NCBI RefSeq assembly: GCF_042408815.1
Contig: NZ_JBHOQR010000025.1
Coordinates: 1 to 64,000 of the forward strand
Direction: 5' to 3'
Origin: Thermoflexus sp042408815
GTDB lineage: Bacteria > Chloroflexota > Anaerolineae > Thermoflexales > Thermoflexaceae
Length of the DNA: 64,000 bases
Part shown: one piece after another, positions 17,663 through 28,214 of the stretch
Numbering within the stretch: position 1 is the first letter of the stretch
How the letters are laid out: each line of letters begins with the position of its first letter
The notes under the pieces: generated by a model
Database searches by the model: none
Told to the model about the DNA's origin: nothing
What the model saw: the letters and a program-made list of their open reading frames with translations, nothing else
Translations under genes and position numbers: made by a program

Positions 17663-19369
17663 TCAAAAGGAACGCGATTCCGCTCCGCCCAGCGCGCGGA
17701 GGGCGCTGGGGAGCCGGGGGATCAGATCCCCGGCGGTCACGCCGGCCGCCCCGATCTCCTGGCGCGCCCGTTCCCCCGCGAGGCCGTGGAGATAGGCGCC
17801 CAGCGCGGCGGCCTCAAATGGCGCCATTCCTTGGGCCCGTAATCCCGCGATGGCCCCTGCCAGCACATCCCCTGTTCCCGCGGTGGCCATAGCGGGATTC
17901 GCAAAGGGCATCACCAGCGCCCGCCCATCGGGGGCGGCCACCACGGTGAACGCCCCTTTGAGCACCACCACGTGGCCCCAGGTCTGGGCGAACTGTCGCG
18001 CGATTCCCAGGCGGTCCTGCTCGATGGCTGCTTTCTCCAGCCCGGTCAGCCGGGCCATCTCGCCGGGATGGGGGGTGAGGATCGCTGGGCCGGGCAGGCG
18101 GGCCGCCCAGTCTTTCGCCTGGGCGAGGGCGTTCAATCCATCCGCGTCCACGATCAGCGGGGGCCAGGCGGAGGAAGGCGCCGCCGGCTTTATCGTTTCC
18201 TCTTCGTCAATGTGAAAACCGATGCGCCCTCGCCGGACGGCCCGCTCCAATCCGAACATCCCGTGCACGAAGGCAATGGCCTCTTTCTCCTGGGTCAGCC
18301 CTGGGCCCAGGACCATCGCGGCGTAGCCTTCAACTGCTCGGGCCAGGACCTCCACGGCGTCGGGGATCAGGACCCCCAGCTCATCTGGCAGCAGGATGTA
18401 GGTGATCTCGATGGTTTTCGCCGCCAGGACGGGATAAATCGCGCGGGGGATGGCCAGAGTCACCCACCCCGCGCCGACCCGCGCCGCCGCCTGAGCGGCC
18501 AGCCAGGGCGCGCCGGGGTAGAGGGTGGAGCCGGCGACCACCGCCACTTTCCCGAACGTGTTTTTATGGGCGTCCGAGGGGCGGGGTGGACACCACGCCC
18601 GGGCTGTGGCCGCGTCCATCACTTCGAAAGCGCCTTCCGGCACCCACTTCGCCTCGATCCCGATATCGGCCACCACCAGCTCGCCGACGGCATGGGCGGC
18701 CGGGAACCGGAAATGCCCGACCTTCGGATGAGCGAACGTCACCGTGAGATCCGCATGGAACGCATGGGGATCGAGCTCCCCTGTGTCATAGTTCATCCCG
18801 GTCGGCCCGTCCACCGCCACCAGCCATGGCTCCGGCGGCGTCCGCGGAGGCCATGCGTCCGGAATGAGGGGGGAACCCGGGGCGAAGAACGAAGCCGGCC
18901 ACGGCCGTCGTTCGCTCACTTCCGCCCGCACGATCTGCAGCATGCGAAGGAGATCCCCTTCCAGGGGCCGCGTGGTCCCTGTCCCTAGCAGGGCGTCTAT
19001 GATCACCGTGGCGCTTCGGACCCAGAGGCGCAGCACCCGCCATGTCCGGTCGTCCGCTGCCTGGGCGATAAAGCAGCCCGCTGCCTTCGCCGCCTGGAAG
19101 ACCGGATCGGTTTCCTCACGGGGCTTCAGTAGATAGCAGGCCACCTCCGCCCCAGCCTCCTTTAGGAAGCGGGCAGCGGTCAGGCCATCGCCGCCGTTGT
19201 TTCCAGGGCCTACCAGCACCAGGATGCGTCGGCCCTGAACGGACATCCGTCGCATGATCTCAGAGGCCACGGCACGGCCGGCCCGCTCCATCATCCGCGC
19301 ATAGGTGTGGCCGGCCGCATCCGCGGCCGCTTCGGCCTGACGCATTTGAGCCACCGTCAGCACGTGCAT
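17663..19369 (-). CDS. nnr: Bifunctional NAD(P)H-hydrate epimerase / ADP-dependent dehydratase
   Basis: The protein has 568 residues. The N-terminal epimerase domain (about 1-230) has VGPGNNGGDGLTAARFL and the VDGPTGMNYDTGEL loop. The C-terminal ribokinase-like dehydratase domain has VVAGSTLYPGAPWLAAQAA, ILTPHPGEMARLTGLEK and NPAMATAGTGDVLAGAIAG. It repairs hydrated NADH and NADPH in the cytoplasm. The ATG at 19369 has AGGAG about nine bases upstream. An unusual feature is an inserted loop of about 50 residues in the epimerase domain (around residues 135-180). It points toward the NadD-like gene in the same direction. Confidence 0.93.
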   Translation of the reverse strand: MHVLTVAQMRQAEAAADAAGHTYARMMERAGRAVASEIMRRMSVQGRRILVLVGPGNNGGDGLTAARFLKEAGAEVACYLLKPREETDPVFQAAKAAGCFIAQAADDRTWRVLRLWVRSATVIIDALLGTGTTRPLEGDLLRMLQIVRAEVSERRPWPASFFAPGSPLIPDAWPPRTPPEPWLVAVDGPTGMNYDTGELDPHAFHADLTVTFAHPKVGHFRFPAAHAVGELVVADIGIEAKWVPEGAFEVMDAATARAWCPPRPSDAHKNTFGKVAVVAGSTLYPGAPWLAAQAAARVGAGWVTLAIPRAIYPVLAAKTIEITYILLPDELGVLIPDAVEVLARAVEGYAAMVLGPGLTQEKEAIAFVHGMFGLERAVRRGRIGFHIDEEETIKPAAPSSAWPPLIVDADGLNALAQAKDWAARLPGPAILTPHPGEMARLTGLEKAAIEQDRLGIARQFAQTWGHVVVLKGAFTVVAAPDGRALVMPFANPAMATAGTGDVLAGAIAGLRAQGMAPFEAAALGAYLHGLAGERARQEIGAAGVTAGDLIPRLPSALRALGGAESRSF

Positions 19370-19597
19370 CGCTCCAGCTCCTAAACGGTCAAATGCTTTC
19401 CCCGTTATCTCCGGGAGGAATCCCCCTGAGGATTTTCGGGCGCCCGCGGCGATCCCCTTGCCCTGGGAGGGGCTTTCCCTCCTCCCTTCGATCCAGGGGG
19501 CTATCCGAAGGGCGATGCATGGCCTCCCAGATCCGAATCATTTCTTATATCGTAAAATATACCCGAAACCTGCGGGAAGGGATGGGAGGGGATCGAG

Positions 19598-19978
19598 ATG
19601 CGCCCGGAGCTGGGCTTGATCGTGCAGGAGCCCTATGCGACCTACATCGTCTCCGGCGAGAAGACCTGGGAGATCCGTCGGTATCCTACCCATATCCGGG
19701 GGCGCATTGGGATCGTCAGCCATCGGGGATGGATCGGGACCGCCGTGCTCACCGAGGTTCGGGGCCCCGTTTCGGTGGAAGCGCTCCGGCGGAAGTTCGC
19801 CCAGCACCGGGCGGATCCGGAGTTTCTAGAGACCTATGCGCAAGGCCGGCCTCTTTACATCTGGGTGCTCACGGATCCGCAGCGTTTCCCGGAGCCGATC
19901 CCGATTCACCGCCCCCGCGGGCCAGTGGTCTGGATCCGGCTGGAGGAAGCGCTGGCGGAGAGAACGCGGAAGCGGTAG
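19598..19978 (+). CDS. ASCH-domain (PUA-like fold) protein
   Basis: The protein has 126 residues, the normal size for a single ASCH domain. The signature GEKTWEIRRYPTHIRGRIGI matches the GxKxxExR core that gives this fold its putative RNA-binding cleft. No membrane segment is present. GGAGGGG lies about six bases before the ATG. Upstream is an AT-rich stretch (19541-19565) with possible -10 boxes but no convincing -35. It faces, tail to tail with a gap of 46 bases, a GNAT/ABC-ATPase fusion gene. RNA binding is a family-level inference. Confidence 0.8.
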   Translation: MRPELGLIVQEPYATYIVSGEKTWEIRRYPTHIRGRIGIVSHRGWIGTAVLTEVRGPVSVEALRRKFAQHRADPEFLETYAQGRPLYIWVLTDPQRFPEPIPIHRPRGPVVWIRLEEALAERTRKR

Positions 19979-20024
19979 GGGAAGCGCGGAGGGCCGTTTC
20001 CTTGGACCGCGGGCGGATCGCCGT

Positions 20025-21944
20025 TCATTTCCCCTGGGCGGATACCCGGAACAGACCGTAACCGGTGATCAGGATGAGATCGGGCGCCAGGCCCTGGATG
20101 ACCTCCGGGCGATGGGTGGCGGCGATGAGGGTGATGCCGTGCTGGCGGCAGAGGGCGGCGACCTTGCGGGCCACTCGCAACGCCATCTGGGGATCCAGGT
20201 GGGCGGCGAACTCATCGATCAGCAGGAGATTCGGCCGCCGGGCCAAGAGATAGGCGATGCGAACGCGCTCCTTCTGCCCGGTGGAGAGCTCGGAGAAGCG
20301 CGCGCGATAAAGCACCGCGTCGGCGATCCCGGCGACGTTCAGGACCTCGATTGCCAGCACTTCATCCTCGGTGAGGCGGTAAAGTGCCTCCAGGATCGTC
20401 TCCTCGTTGAACTCGGGCTCGACCTCGCCCGGCAGATAGGCCGCGGCCTGCACGTTCTCCGGCATCTCGATGCGGCCGAACGGCACCCGATACAGCGGAT
20501 CCCGCCGCCCGGTCGCGGCGCCGTAAAGCAGGCGCAACAGCGTGGTTTTCCCCGCCCCGGAAGCGCCGATCAGCGCCACGATCTGCCGTGGGTGGATGGT
20601 TAGCGAGACGTCCTTCAAGACGATCTTTTGAATAGTCCGCTCATGGACCCCGAAGGCCTCGAGGATCGCCTGGAGCGGGGGGGCCATCCTGCTCAGGCTC
20701 AACGTGTTTTCGTAACGGTAGGTGACATGGTGCAGGCGGATAGGCCCTGCCAGCGGCTCGACGGATCGGAAAGCCGGGCGATATAGCTTCCCCTGATGGA
20801 CGCGCGCGACCGGATCGGTTTCATAAAATCGTTCCAGGTAAGGGATCGCCTCCTCCGCCAGCGGATACACCAGCACCGGACGGCCGGAGGCGGTATCCCC
20901 GAGGTAGCGGAATCCAGCCCGTTCCATGAACGGGTTGTAGCGGGCCATCTGGGCGATGGTCTCCAGAACGACCTTGGGCCGACGCATCTCCGGGATGCGT
21001 CGCTCCCGGATCCAGGCGATGGCTGCTCGCAAGGCCAGTTGCCCCAGGCCCTCTGCCCGGTAATCCGGATGGACCACCACGCGGGCCAGGCGGGCCCCCC
21101 GGGTGTTACAGGTTCGCAGGGCGATCTCCTGGGATTCCCACCACAGGTCAAAAGGGGAAAGATCCGGCCGCTCCCGTTTCAGCTCTTCCTCCAGCCGCTC
21201 CGGCCAGAACGAGGGTTCGAACCAATCGGCTGGGAAAACTGCCTGCCGCAAGTTGGGTTGAATCGTGCCATCCGGAAGGCGGCGGTGCATCATCGGAATC
21301 GGCGGGTCGATCCGCACATACCCGATATAGAGCGGCTCGTAGGGGGCGCGATCCTCCAGGAGCAGCACCAGGAAACGGGAGGCGCGGGTGGCGTCTTTTA
21401 GATCGCCGAAACGCATGGGGCGGCGGCAGCGCGGGCAGAGCGGCCGGGCGTTGGCTTCCGCCCATGTCCGATCCTCCGGGCACCACCAGCGGGCTAGGAT
21501 CTCCGCCTCGGAAGCGTAGTGATGCTGCTCCAGATCGACGATCGCCTCGAAATCGGATTCCAGCCCGGCCTCCCGGGCGAGCACGGTGTAGCGATAAAGG
21601 GGTGTCGGAGCGAGCGGGGAGGAGCGCTCCAGGGTAAACCGTTCCTGGTAGAAGGGCCAGACCCGCACAGCTTCTCCCTCCACGATGCGCCATAGCATGT
21701 AGGCATCAAATGAGAGCGCCCGCGGATCTGCCCGCTCCCCCAGGGCTACCCGGACCTCCTCGCCGGGTTGAAACCACTGGGCCACCGTCCCGGTCATCGG
21801 CAGGCGAAGCCGTCCGGCCTCCCCCTCAACTTCCAGCATCCCGAACCAGCGATACCGGAAGCGATCCATCCAGACATGGAGGACCCGATAAGGCTTCGCT
21901 TCTTTCCACGGATCGGCAGGCACGGATGCGCGCGGATCGGTCAC
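20025..21944 (-). CDS. ABC-type ATPase fused to a GNAT acetyltransferase (COG2401 type)
   Basis: The protein has 639 residues and no membrane segment, so it is a soluble ABC ATPase, not a transporter. The N-terminal part (1 to about 200) contains a CPRCRRPM zinc-knuckle-like element together with an upstream WWCPED. The middle holds a GNAT domain with the acetyl-CoA loop ARVVVHPDYRAEGLGQLALR. The C-terminal ATPase has Walker A GASGAGKTT from residue 460, signature LSTGQ at about 553, Walker B LLLIDEF at about 573 and the H-loop ATHRPE. This layout fits the archaeal/bacterial family of ABC ATPases fused to acetyltransferases. It lies downstream of queA and sfsA on the same strand, and opposite an ASCH gene. 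A role in RNA or nucleoprotein modification is an inference. Confidence 0.85.
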   Translation of the reverse strand: MTDPRASVPADPWKEAKPYRVLHVWMDRFRYRWFGMLEVEGEAGRLRLPMTGTVAQWFQPGEEVRVALGERADPRALSFDAYMLWRIVEGEAVRVWPFYQERFTLERSSPLAPTPLYRYTVLAREAGLESDFEAIVDLEQHHYASEAEILARWWCPEDRTWAEANARPLCPRCRRPMRFGDLKDATRASRFLVLLLEDRAPYEPLYIGYVRIDPPIPMMHRRLPDGTIQPNLRQAVFPADWFEPSFWPERLEEELKRERPDLSPFDLWWESQEIALRTCNTRGARLARVVVHPDYRAEGLGQLALRAAIAWIRERRIPEMRRPKVVLETIAQMARYNPFMERAGFRYLGDTASGRPVLVYPLAEEAIPYLERFYETDPVARVHQGKLYRPAFRSVEPLAGPIRLHHVTYRYENTLSLSRMAPPLQAILEAFGVHERTIQKIVLKDVSLTIHPRQIVALIGASGAGKTTLLRLLYGAATGRRDPLYRVPFGRIEMPENVQAAAYLPGEVEPEFNEETILEALYRLTEDEVLAIEVLNVAGIADAVLYRARFSELSTGQKERVRIAYLLARRPNLLLIDEFAAHLDPQMALRVARKVAALCRQHGITLIAATHRPEVIQGLAPDLILITGYGLFRVSAQGK

Positions 21945-22035
21945 GGGGATCTTCCTCCAGGATGGAAGAATGGGCCTGGGTGTCCCATCTCAAGCCACCG
22001 GGTGGCATGGGAAAGACGGAATCGTTGCCCGGTGG

Positions 22036-22722
22036 CTACAGAATCACTGGGATGGGATCGGTCAGGCGGATCTCCTCCAGGGAAACGGCGCAACGATAAG
22101 CCAGGACTTGAACACCGTGGGCCGCAGCCGCTCGCAGGATCCGCCCGAAATCCGGATCCGCGGGATCGTGCGGCCGAAATGCCTGCGCGTCCGGCCGCTG
22201 CACGACGAAGAGCACAAAGGCTGGAACGCCGTTCGCCCGCGCCCCCATCAGCGCGGACACATGCCGGCGCCCTCGCACCGTTGGCGCGTCCGGAAACAGG
22301 CCGACGCCGTCTTCCACTAAGGTCACGCTTTTGACTTCCAGATAGGCGATGCCGCCGGGGCCCAAGAGACGGAAATCCACCCGGACCTCCCCCAAGGGAA
22401 CCTCCGCCTCCAGGGCGGTGTAGGACCCAAAGGGTGGAAGCTCCCCCCGCTCCCAGGCCTCTCGGAACAGGCGATTGGGCACCCGGGCATCTGCGGACAC
22501 CAGCGTCCCATCCGGCAGGCCCACCACCTGGAGGTCATAACCGGTTCGTCGCTGGCCTTTCCGTCGAGCCACCCATATGGGATAGCCGGGGACCAAGAGT
22601 TCGTGGAGGCGCCCGGAATTCGGGAGATGGGCCTCCACCCGTCGCCGCCCCAGGCGGACTTCCACCGCAAATCGGTTCAAACGACGCAGGAAAACCCCCG
22701 GAATCAGCGGCGGCCAGCGCAT
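22036..22722 (-). CDS. sfsA: SfsA-family DNA/RNA nuclease-like protein
   Basis: The protein has 228 residues. An N-terminal OB-like part (VEVRLGRRRVEAHLPNSGRL) is followed by a PD-(D/E)xK-type core with VRVDFRLL and AYLEVKSVTLVEDG, then the family hallmark FPDAPTVRGRRHVSAL. The family was once described as a sugar-fermentation regulator and is now viewed as a nuclease-like nucleic-acid-binding protein. It sits 25 bases after queA and 91 bases before the GNAT/ABC gene and is probably co-transcribed with both. Confidence 0.92.
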   Translation of the reverse strand: MRWPPLIPGVFLRRLNRFAVEVRLGRRRVEAHLPNSGRLHELLVPGYPIWVARRKGQRRTGYDLQVVGLPDGTLVSADARVPNRLFREAWERGELPPFGSYTALEAEVPLGEVRVDFRLLGPGGIAYLEVKSVTLVEDGVGLFPDAPTVRGRRHVSALMGARANGVPAFVLFVVQRPDAQAFRPHDPADPDFGRILRAAAAHGVQVLAYRCAVSLEEIRLTDPIPVIL

Positions 22723-22747
22723 AGTGCCAGGTTTTGCCGGGCGGGGA

Positions 22748-23824
22748 TCAGAGGATCAACATGGCGTCCCCGAACGAATAGAAGCGATAGCCTTCCGCGA
22801 TCGCCACCCGATAGGCCTCCCGCATCCGTTCATAGCCCATGAAGGCGGCTACCAGCAGCAGCAGCGTGGAACGCGGCAGGTGGAAGTTGGTGATCATGGC
22901 ATCCACCGCCCGGAATTCAAAGCCGGGGTAGATGAAAAGATCCGTTTCCCCCTCGAAAGGTCCCACCATCTGCCACGGACAAACCGCCTCCGGGGAACAT
23001 CCCAGCCCGTAGCGGGCGGCGGTCTCCAGAACGCGCACCACGGTGGTGCCCACCGCGATGATCCGACCCCCTTCCAGCCGCGTCCGGTTGATGAGCGCGG
23101 CGGTGTCCGCCGACAGGGAGCACCATTCCCGGTGCAGCTTGTGTTCCCGCACATCGGAAGCCTCAATCGGGCGGAAGGTGTCCAGGCTGATGTGGAGCGT
23201 GACGAAGGCAAAGCGGACACCGTGATCTCGCAAGCGGGCAAGGAGCTCCGGGGTGAAATGCAGCCCCGCCGTGGGCGCAGCGACCGAGCCGGGAACCCGG
23301 GCGTAGACGGTCTGATAGCGCTCGGGATCATGGAGCGGCCGCCGGATGTAGGGGGGGAGAGGGATCACCCCCAGCCGCTCCAGCCATCCCTCCGGCGGAG
23401 CGGAAAAGCGGAGCAGGCGGAGCGGCCCCTCGCCCTCGGCCTCCACTTCCGCATAGAGATCCATAGGCGAAGAGCCGGAGAGCAGCTGGAGGCGCGTTCC
23501 GGGGCGGATATGGCGTCCCCGCACCATCGCCCACCATCGCTCCGGATCCACTCGTCGTACCAGCAGCAGTTCCACCCGTCCCCCGGTCGGCTTGGCCGCG
23601 AATAGACGAGCCGGGATCACTCGCGTGTCGTTGAACACCAGCAGATCCCCGGGGCCCAGGTAGTCGATGATCTCCCGGAAGATCCGGTGCTCGATTTTCC
23701 CCGTCGCCCGGTGCACCACCATCAACCGCGCGGCGTCCCGCGGCTCCACCGGGGACTGGGCGATCCGCTCCGGAGGCAGTTCGTAATCATAGGCTTCCAG
23801 GCTCAGGAGATCCTTCAGTTCCAT
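22748..23824 (-). CDS. queA: S-adenosylmethionine:tRNA ribosyltransferase-isomerase
   Basis: The protein has 358 residues, the usual length. It transfers the ribosyl part of SAM to preQ1 at the wobble position of GUN-anticodon tRNAs, forming epoxyqueuosine. Family motifs include the opening YDYELPPERIAQSPVEPRD, LVFNDTRVIPARL, GSVAAPTAGLHFT and TNFHLPRSTLLLLVAAF. The start overlaps the end of the upstream DUF3109 gene by 38 bases, which suggests coupled translation. Confidence 0.96.
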   Translation of the reverse strand: MELKDLLSLEAYDYELPPERIAQSPVEPRDAARLMVVHRATGKIEHRIFREIIDYLGPGDLLVFNDTRVIPARLFAAKPTGGRVELLLVRRVDPERWWAMVRGRHIRPGTRLQLLSGSSPMDLYAEVEAEGEGPLRLLRFSAPPEGWLERLGVIPLPPYIRRPLHDPERYQTVYARVPGSVAAPTAGLHFTPELLARLRDHGVRFAFVTLHISLDTFRPIEASDVREHKLHREWCSLSADTAALINRTRLEGGRIIAVGTTVVRVLETAARYGLGCSPEAVCPWQMVGPFEGETDLFIYPGFEFRAVDAMITNFHLPRSTLLLLVAAFMGYERMREAYRVAIAEGYRFYSFGDAMLIL

Positions 23825-24407
23825 AGCGGATCCGATACAGCTCCAGGAGGGTCTGAAAGCCCTCTTCCCCCAGCGCCCATTTCACTTCCTGGTCGAAGAC
23901 CATAAACAGAGGCCGCGCCTCATCCGCAGGCTGCTGGCAGGAGGCTTCCGCATAAAGCTCGTTCTCGTCGTCCAGGATCAGCTGGCCTTCCCATAGCGTG
24001 AGCGGATAGAGGGCGCAGTGAAAGGGCTTCAGGGCCCAGGGATGCAGTCCGGCCTCCATGGCAGCCGCCTGCAGGCCACAACGTCCATCGTCCAGCAGGA
24101 AAACACAGGACTGGCCGGCCGGATGAATTGGGTTCTCGATGACCGTGGTGCCCACCCAGTAACCCGCCGGCGGCGTGTCATCCCACTCCGGCTCGCCATC
24201 GAACCATCGGGTCTCGTCATGCCGATCCGGCGGCAACACCTTTCGGATCAGCTCCGCATGGCGGAGAATCTCATCGCGTTGCTCCACCCGCACCCATACA
24301 CCGTAGGCGCAACAGCGGCCCCGGCAGTAAGCAGGGCCACATCGCTGGACTGGCCGTGGTTCCAGCAAACGGGGATCCACCCGAATCCCACGGATCTCGA
24401 TCTCCAT
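23787..24407 (-). CDS. DUF3109 / YkgJ-type Cys-rich metal-binding protein
   Basis: The protein has 206 residues. It is rich in Cys in the pattern CGPAYCRGRCCAYGVWV near the N-terminus, CVFLLDDGRCGLQ in the middle, PFHCALYPL and then SCQQP. This pattern is typical of the zinc- or iron-binding DUF3109/YkgJ group. The biochemical function is unknown. It is the first gene of an apparent operon with queA, sfsA and the GNAT/ABC gene. Confidence 0.8.
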   Translation of the reverse strand: MEIEIRGIRVDPRLLEPRPVQRCGPAYCRGRCCAYGVWVRVEQRDEILRHAELIRKVLPPDRHDETRWFDGEPEWDDTPPAGYWVGTTVIENPIHPAGQSCVFLLDDGRCGLQAAAMEAGLHPWALKPFHCALYPLTLWEGQLILDDENELYAEASCQQPADEARPLFMVFDQEVKWALGEEGFQTLLELYRIRYGTEGSPEPGSL

Positions 24408-24543
24408 GGATCCCCTCCGATCGACGAAGCGTTGCCGAACAGGGGATTCAGGGAAGACAAAGGCTTACCGACGAATTCCTGGCATGGCGGCCCTGCCCTC
24501 GCGCGGGAAGGCCGGAGGGCTCTCCGCGCCGGAGCCCCCAGGG

Positions 24544-25647
<1,104 letters not shown>

Positions 25648-25753
25648 TGCGCACCTCGAGGGCGGAAATTTGGCCGACGGAGCTGGGCTCACCAGGCCAG
25701 TGCTGCCTGGCCCCATCCTGGCGGCCCAACTTCCCGAATGGTTTGTCAGAGGA

Positions 25754-25759
25754 ATTATA
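25754..25759 (-). promoter_or_regulatory. -10 element upstream of the aminopeptidase gene
   Basis: A perfect TATAAT occurs on the minus strand about 107 bases before the ATG at 25647. No strong -35 box is seen at the expected distance, so the assignment rests on the -10 alone. Confidence 0.4.
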
Positions 25760-25893
25760 GCGCGGGGGAGGGGATGGAATGGGAAGATCGCCCTCCACTC
25801 AAGACCGGTGGGAAACCGGATGGGCAGGATGCTTCCCGTGCCTTTCTGTCCGCTCCGGGCCTGGGAAGAGTGGATCCGGTATCCGGGTGGGAC

Positions 25894-26652
25894 TCACAGA
25901 ACCCGGCGAGCAACGACCAGCATCTGAGGGCTATCCTCCTGATAGGGGGCCAGATCGTAGGTGCCGAACATCTCCTCCAAGGCGAAGCCACAGCTTTCCA
26001 GTAACAGTCGGAGCTCCCCCGGCCACAGGAAGCGCATCCGGCTCGGGAAAGCCCAGCGGCGCCATGTTCCATCCGCTCGGTGTTCCTCCATGAGAATGAG
26101 GAGTTCCAGGCGCTGGGTGGCGGCATCCACCCGCCGCGCCTCCAGCCAGACCAGAACGGTTCCGGTCTCCGCATCCTCGTGCCAGCTGCGCGCGTAAAGC
26201 TGACCGTTCTCCCCCAGCAGGGCGGCGTCGGGATTCAGACAATCCAGCAAGAGGAGCCCTCCTGGTTCCAGCGCGCGATGCAGATGTCGGAGAACCGCTT
26301 GTTGGGCCTCCAGGGAATCGAAATGGAGAAACGTGTTCAGAGGGATGAAAGCCATTGAGTAAGGTCCCGGTGGGATCTCCCGGGTCGCGTCCCCTTGGAT
26401 CCAGAGGATGCGATCGGCCACCCCCACGCGTTCCGCACGAGCCCGGGCCCGGGCCAGCATCGCGGCCGAGGCGTCCAGGCCGACCACCCGGAACCCCGCC
26501 GCCGCCAGAGGGATGGTTAACCGGCCGGTGCCGCATCCCACCTCCAGCAGCGGCGATCCGGCGCGCTCCGCATAGCCCTGATAAAAGGGCAGATCCTCCA
26601 GGAAATCCCCAAAGAAGCGATCGTAGAATTCCGCAAACGCCTCGTAGTTCAT
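25894..26652 (-). CDS. Class I SAM-dependent methyltransferase
   Basis: The protein has 252 residues. Motif I is LLEVGCGTGRLTIPLAAAG, with the acidic motif VVGLDASAAML and a motif II region GDATREIPPGPYSMAFIPLN. The N-terminus (NYEAFAEFYDRFFGDFLED) matches small-molecule and tRNA-type Methyltransf_25 proteins. The substrate cannot be named. The start at 26652 fits the family start; an in-frame start at 26670 would add six residues. It follows rsmA by 35 bases on the same strand. Confidence 0.85.
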   Translation of the reverse strand: MNYEAFAEFYDRFFGDFLEDLPFYQGYAERAGSPLLEVGCGTGRLTIPLAAAGFRVVGLDASAAMLARARARAERVGVADRILWIQGDATREIPPGPYSMAFIPLNTFLHFDSLEAQQAVLRHLHRALEPGGLLLLDCLNPDAALLGENGQLYARSWHEDAETGTVLVWLEARRVDAATQRLELLILMEEHRADGTWRRWAFPSRMRFLWPGELRLLLESCGFALEEMFGTYDLAPYQEDSPQMLVVARRVL

Positions 26653-26687
26653 GGCCCGCCCCCCAGGCATCCTTCCCCGCTATGCTG

Positions 26688-27629
26688 TTATGCGTTACCG
26701 ATATCCACCTGGTGGTTTTCAGGGGCTGAGAGCGGCAAGGTGATGCCCCTATCGGTCGGTGGCGGAGCTCTGAGCGTGTGAAGCGCTGCGCTGAGCCTCG
26801 CCCATTCCTCCAGCGATAGGGTCTCCGCTCGTCGAGCGGGATCGATCCCCGCTTCCGCCAGTGCCCTCCGGACGAGATCGTTGGGGATCCCCAGGCTGTG
26901 GCTCAGGGCGTTGTGCAGCTGCTTGCGCCGTTGGCTGAACCCCGCCCGCACCACCTCGAAGAACCAGTCGGGATCCCCCAGATCCACGGCGGGCTGCTCA
27001 TAGGGCTCGATGACCACCACCGCGGAATCGACCTCCGGCCGGGGCCAGAAGGCGCCCGCTTTAATCTCATCCACTACCTGAGGACGACCGTAGGCCTGCA
27101 CGCTCACCGCCAGCAGGCTCATCGCCCCCGGCTTGGCCGTGATTCGCCGGGCCACTTCCAGCTGAACCGTGAGGACGATCCGGCGGGGCTTGAGGGGAGC
27201 CTCCATGAGATGGCGGAGGATGGGCGAAGTGATGAAGTAGGGGATGTTGCCGATCGCGCGATACGGATGGCCCTGAACCAGGGCGGCGGGATCGAGCCTC
27301 AGGATATCCCCGCGAATGATCGTGACATGGGGGAAAGGGGCCAGAACCTCGCGAAGCAACGGCATGAACTGTTCATCGATCTCCACTGCCACCACATGGT
27401 CGGCCCGCAGGGCCAGGTGGCGGGTGAGGGTGCCCGGGCCCGCCCCGATCTCCAGTGCCCATTCCCCGGGCTCCAACCCGGCCGCCTCCGCGATCCGGGC
27501 CAGGACCCGCTCATCGATCAGGAAATGCTGCCCCAACCCCTTGCGAGGCCGGATGCCGCGGGCTTTCAGGTATTGAGGCCAGGGAATGGGAGGCAGCCCC
27601 GGAAGGCGCGACCGATCGCTCAACGGCAA
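26688..27629 (-). CDS. rsmA: 16S rRNA (adenine1518-N6/adenine1519-N6)-dimethyltransferase
   Basis: The protein would have 313 residues. It dimethylates two adjacent adenines near the 3' end of 16S rRNA. Family motifs are PRKGLGQHFLIDERVLARI, LEIGAGPGTLTRHL, VVAVEID, GDILRLD and the catalytic NIPYFITSP. The start is not certain. A TTG at 27629 has AAGGA five bases upstream, a TTG at 27623 is also possible, and a longer frame to 27782 contains no family sequence. The C-terminal tail after the helical domain is Pro-rich and about 20 residues longer than usual. Confidence 0.9.
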   Translation of the reverse strand: MPLSDRSRLPGLPPIPWPQYLKARGIRPRKGLGQHFLIDERVLARIAEAAGLEPGEWALEIGAGPGTLTRHLALRADHVVAVEIDEQFMPLLREVLAPFPHVTIIRGDILRLDPAALVQGHPYRAIGNIPYFITSPILRHLMEAPLKPRRIVLTVQLEVARRITAKPGAMSLLAVSVQAYGRPQVVDEIKAGAFWPRPEVDSAVVVIEPYEQPAVDLGDPDWFFEVVRAGFSQRRKQLHNALSHSLGIPNDLVRRALAEAGIDPARRAETLSLEEWARLSAALHTLRAPPPTDRGITLPLSAPENHQVDIGNA

Positions 27630-28164
27630 CCCTGTCCTTATTCCAGATTCCAGGCGATTGGCGGAAACGGCGCAGCGGGCATCCCCTGGAGGGCTTGTGA
27701 GCGGGCCCAGGTCAGCCGCGCGCGCCTTATCTGAATCTACGCCCGGATCCGCCCGGATCACAAATCCACGCCGGGGATTCAACGCCGCCCTTCGGGATGG
27801 ACAGTGGGAAGCCGCTTATGCCCGGTGCACGCTGTCGTCCCAGAGCGAGGGGGGCGGGCCTGGGGAGCTGGCCTGCCAGGGATGGAGGCGAGCGCCGGCC
27901 TCATGCTTCTCCTGCTGGAGCGCGAAGACCGAGAACGGGATCCAACGTGCGGAGCTGGGAGGCGCCCTGACAGGGACAAGCGGCAGGAGGCTGGAATTCT
28001 CCATCGAGCTTCGCATGCGATCCGCTGGATCCGATGAGATCGAGGAGATCCACGCGTTCACACTTCACCATTGAGCCTGCCCGGTCCGAAACGGCATGCA
28101 CCGGGCTTCATGAAAGGCGGATCCTGCAAGGCATGGCAGCCAGCCTGAGGCCCGAGCGGGCATC
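27630..28164. other. Intergenic region upstream of the tRNA/23S block (535 bp)
   Basis: Several short open frames cross this stretch in both directions. None has a family resemblance, and their codon use is not like the neighbouring genes. It ends in the strong promoter that serves the tRNA pair. There is no trace of a 16S rRNA gene or its 3' end, which would be the usual upstream neighbour of these tRNAs. Confidence 0.6.
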
Positions 28165-28194
28165 TTGACAGAGACAGCTCCCGGTGTATAAAAT
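28165..28194 (+). promoter_or_regulatory. Promoter of the tRNA-Ile/tRNA-Ala pair
   Basis: A perfect TTGACA at 28165-28170 is followed after 16 bases by TATAAA (28187-28192), or after 18 bases by TAAAAT (28189-28194). The transcript would begin about 28200, a few bases before tRNA-Ile, so the tRNAs do not depend on an upstream 16S transcript. Confidence 0.8.
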
Positions 28195-28214
28195 CATAGA
28201 GGCCGTGGGGATGT

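Noticed and set aside
27630..28164. Short open frames upstream of the tRNA pair
   Set aside because: None has family resemblance, ribosome site and codon use together.
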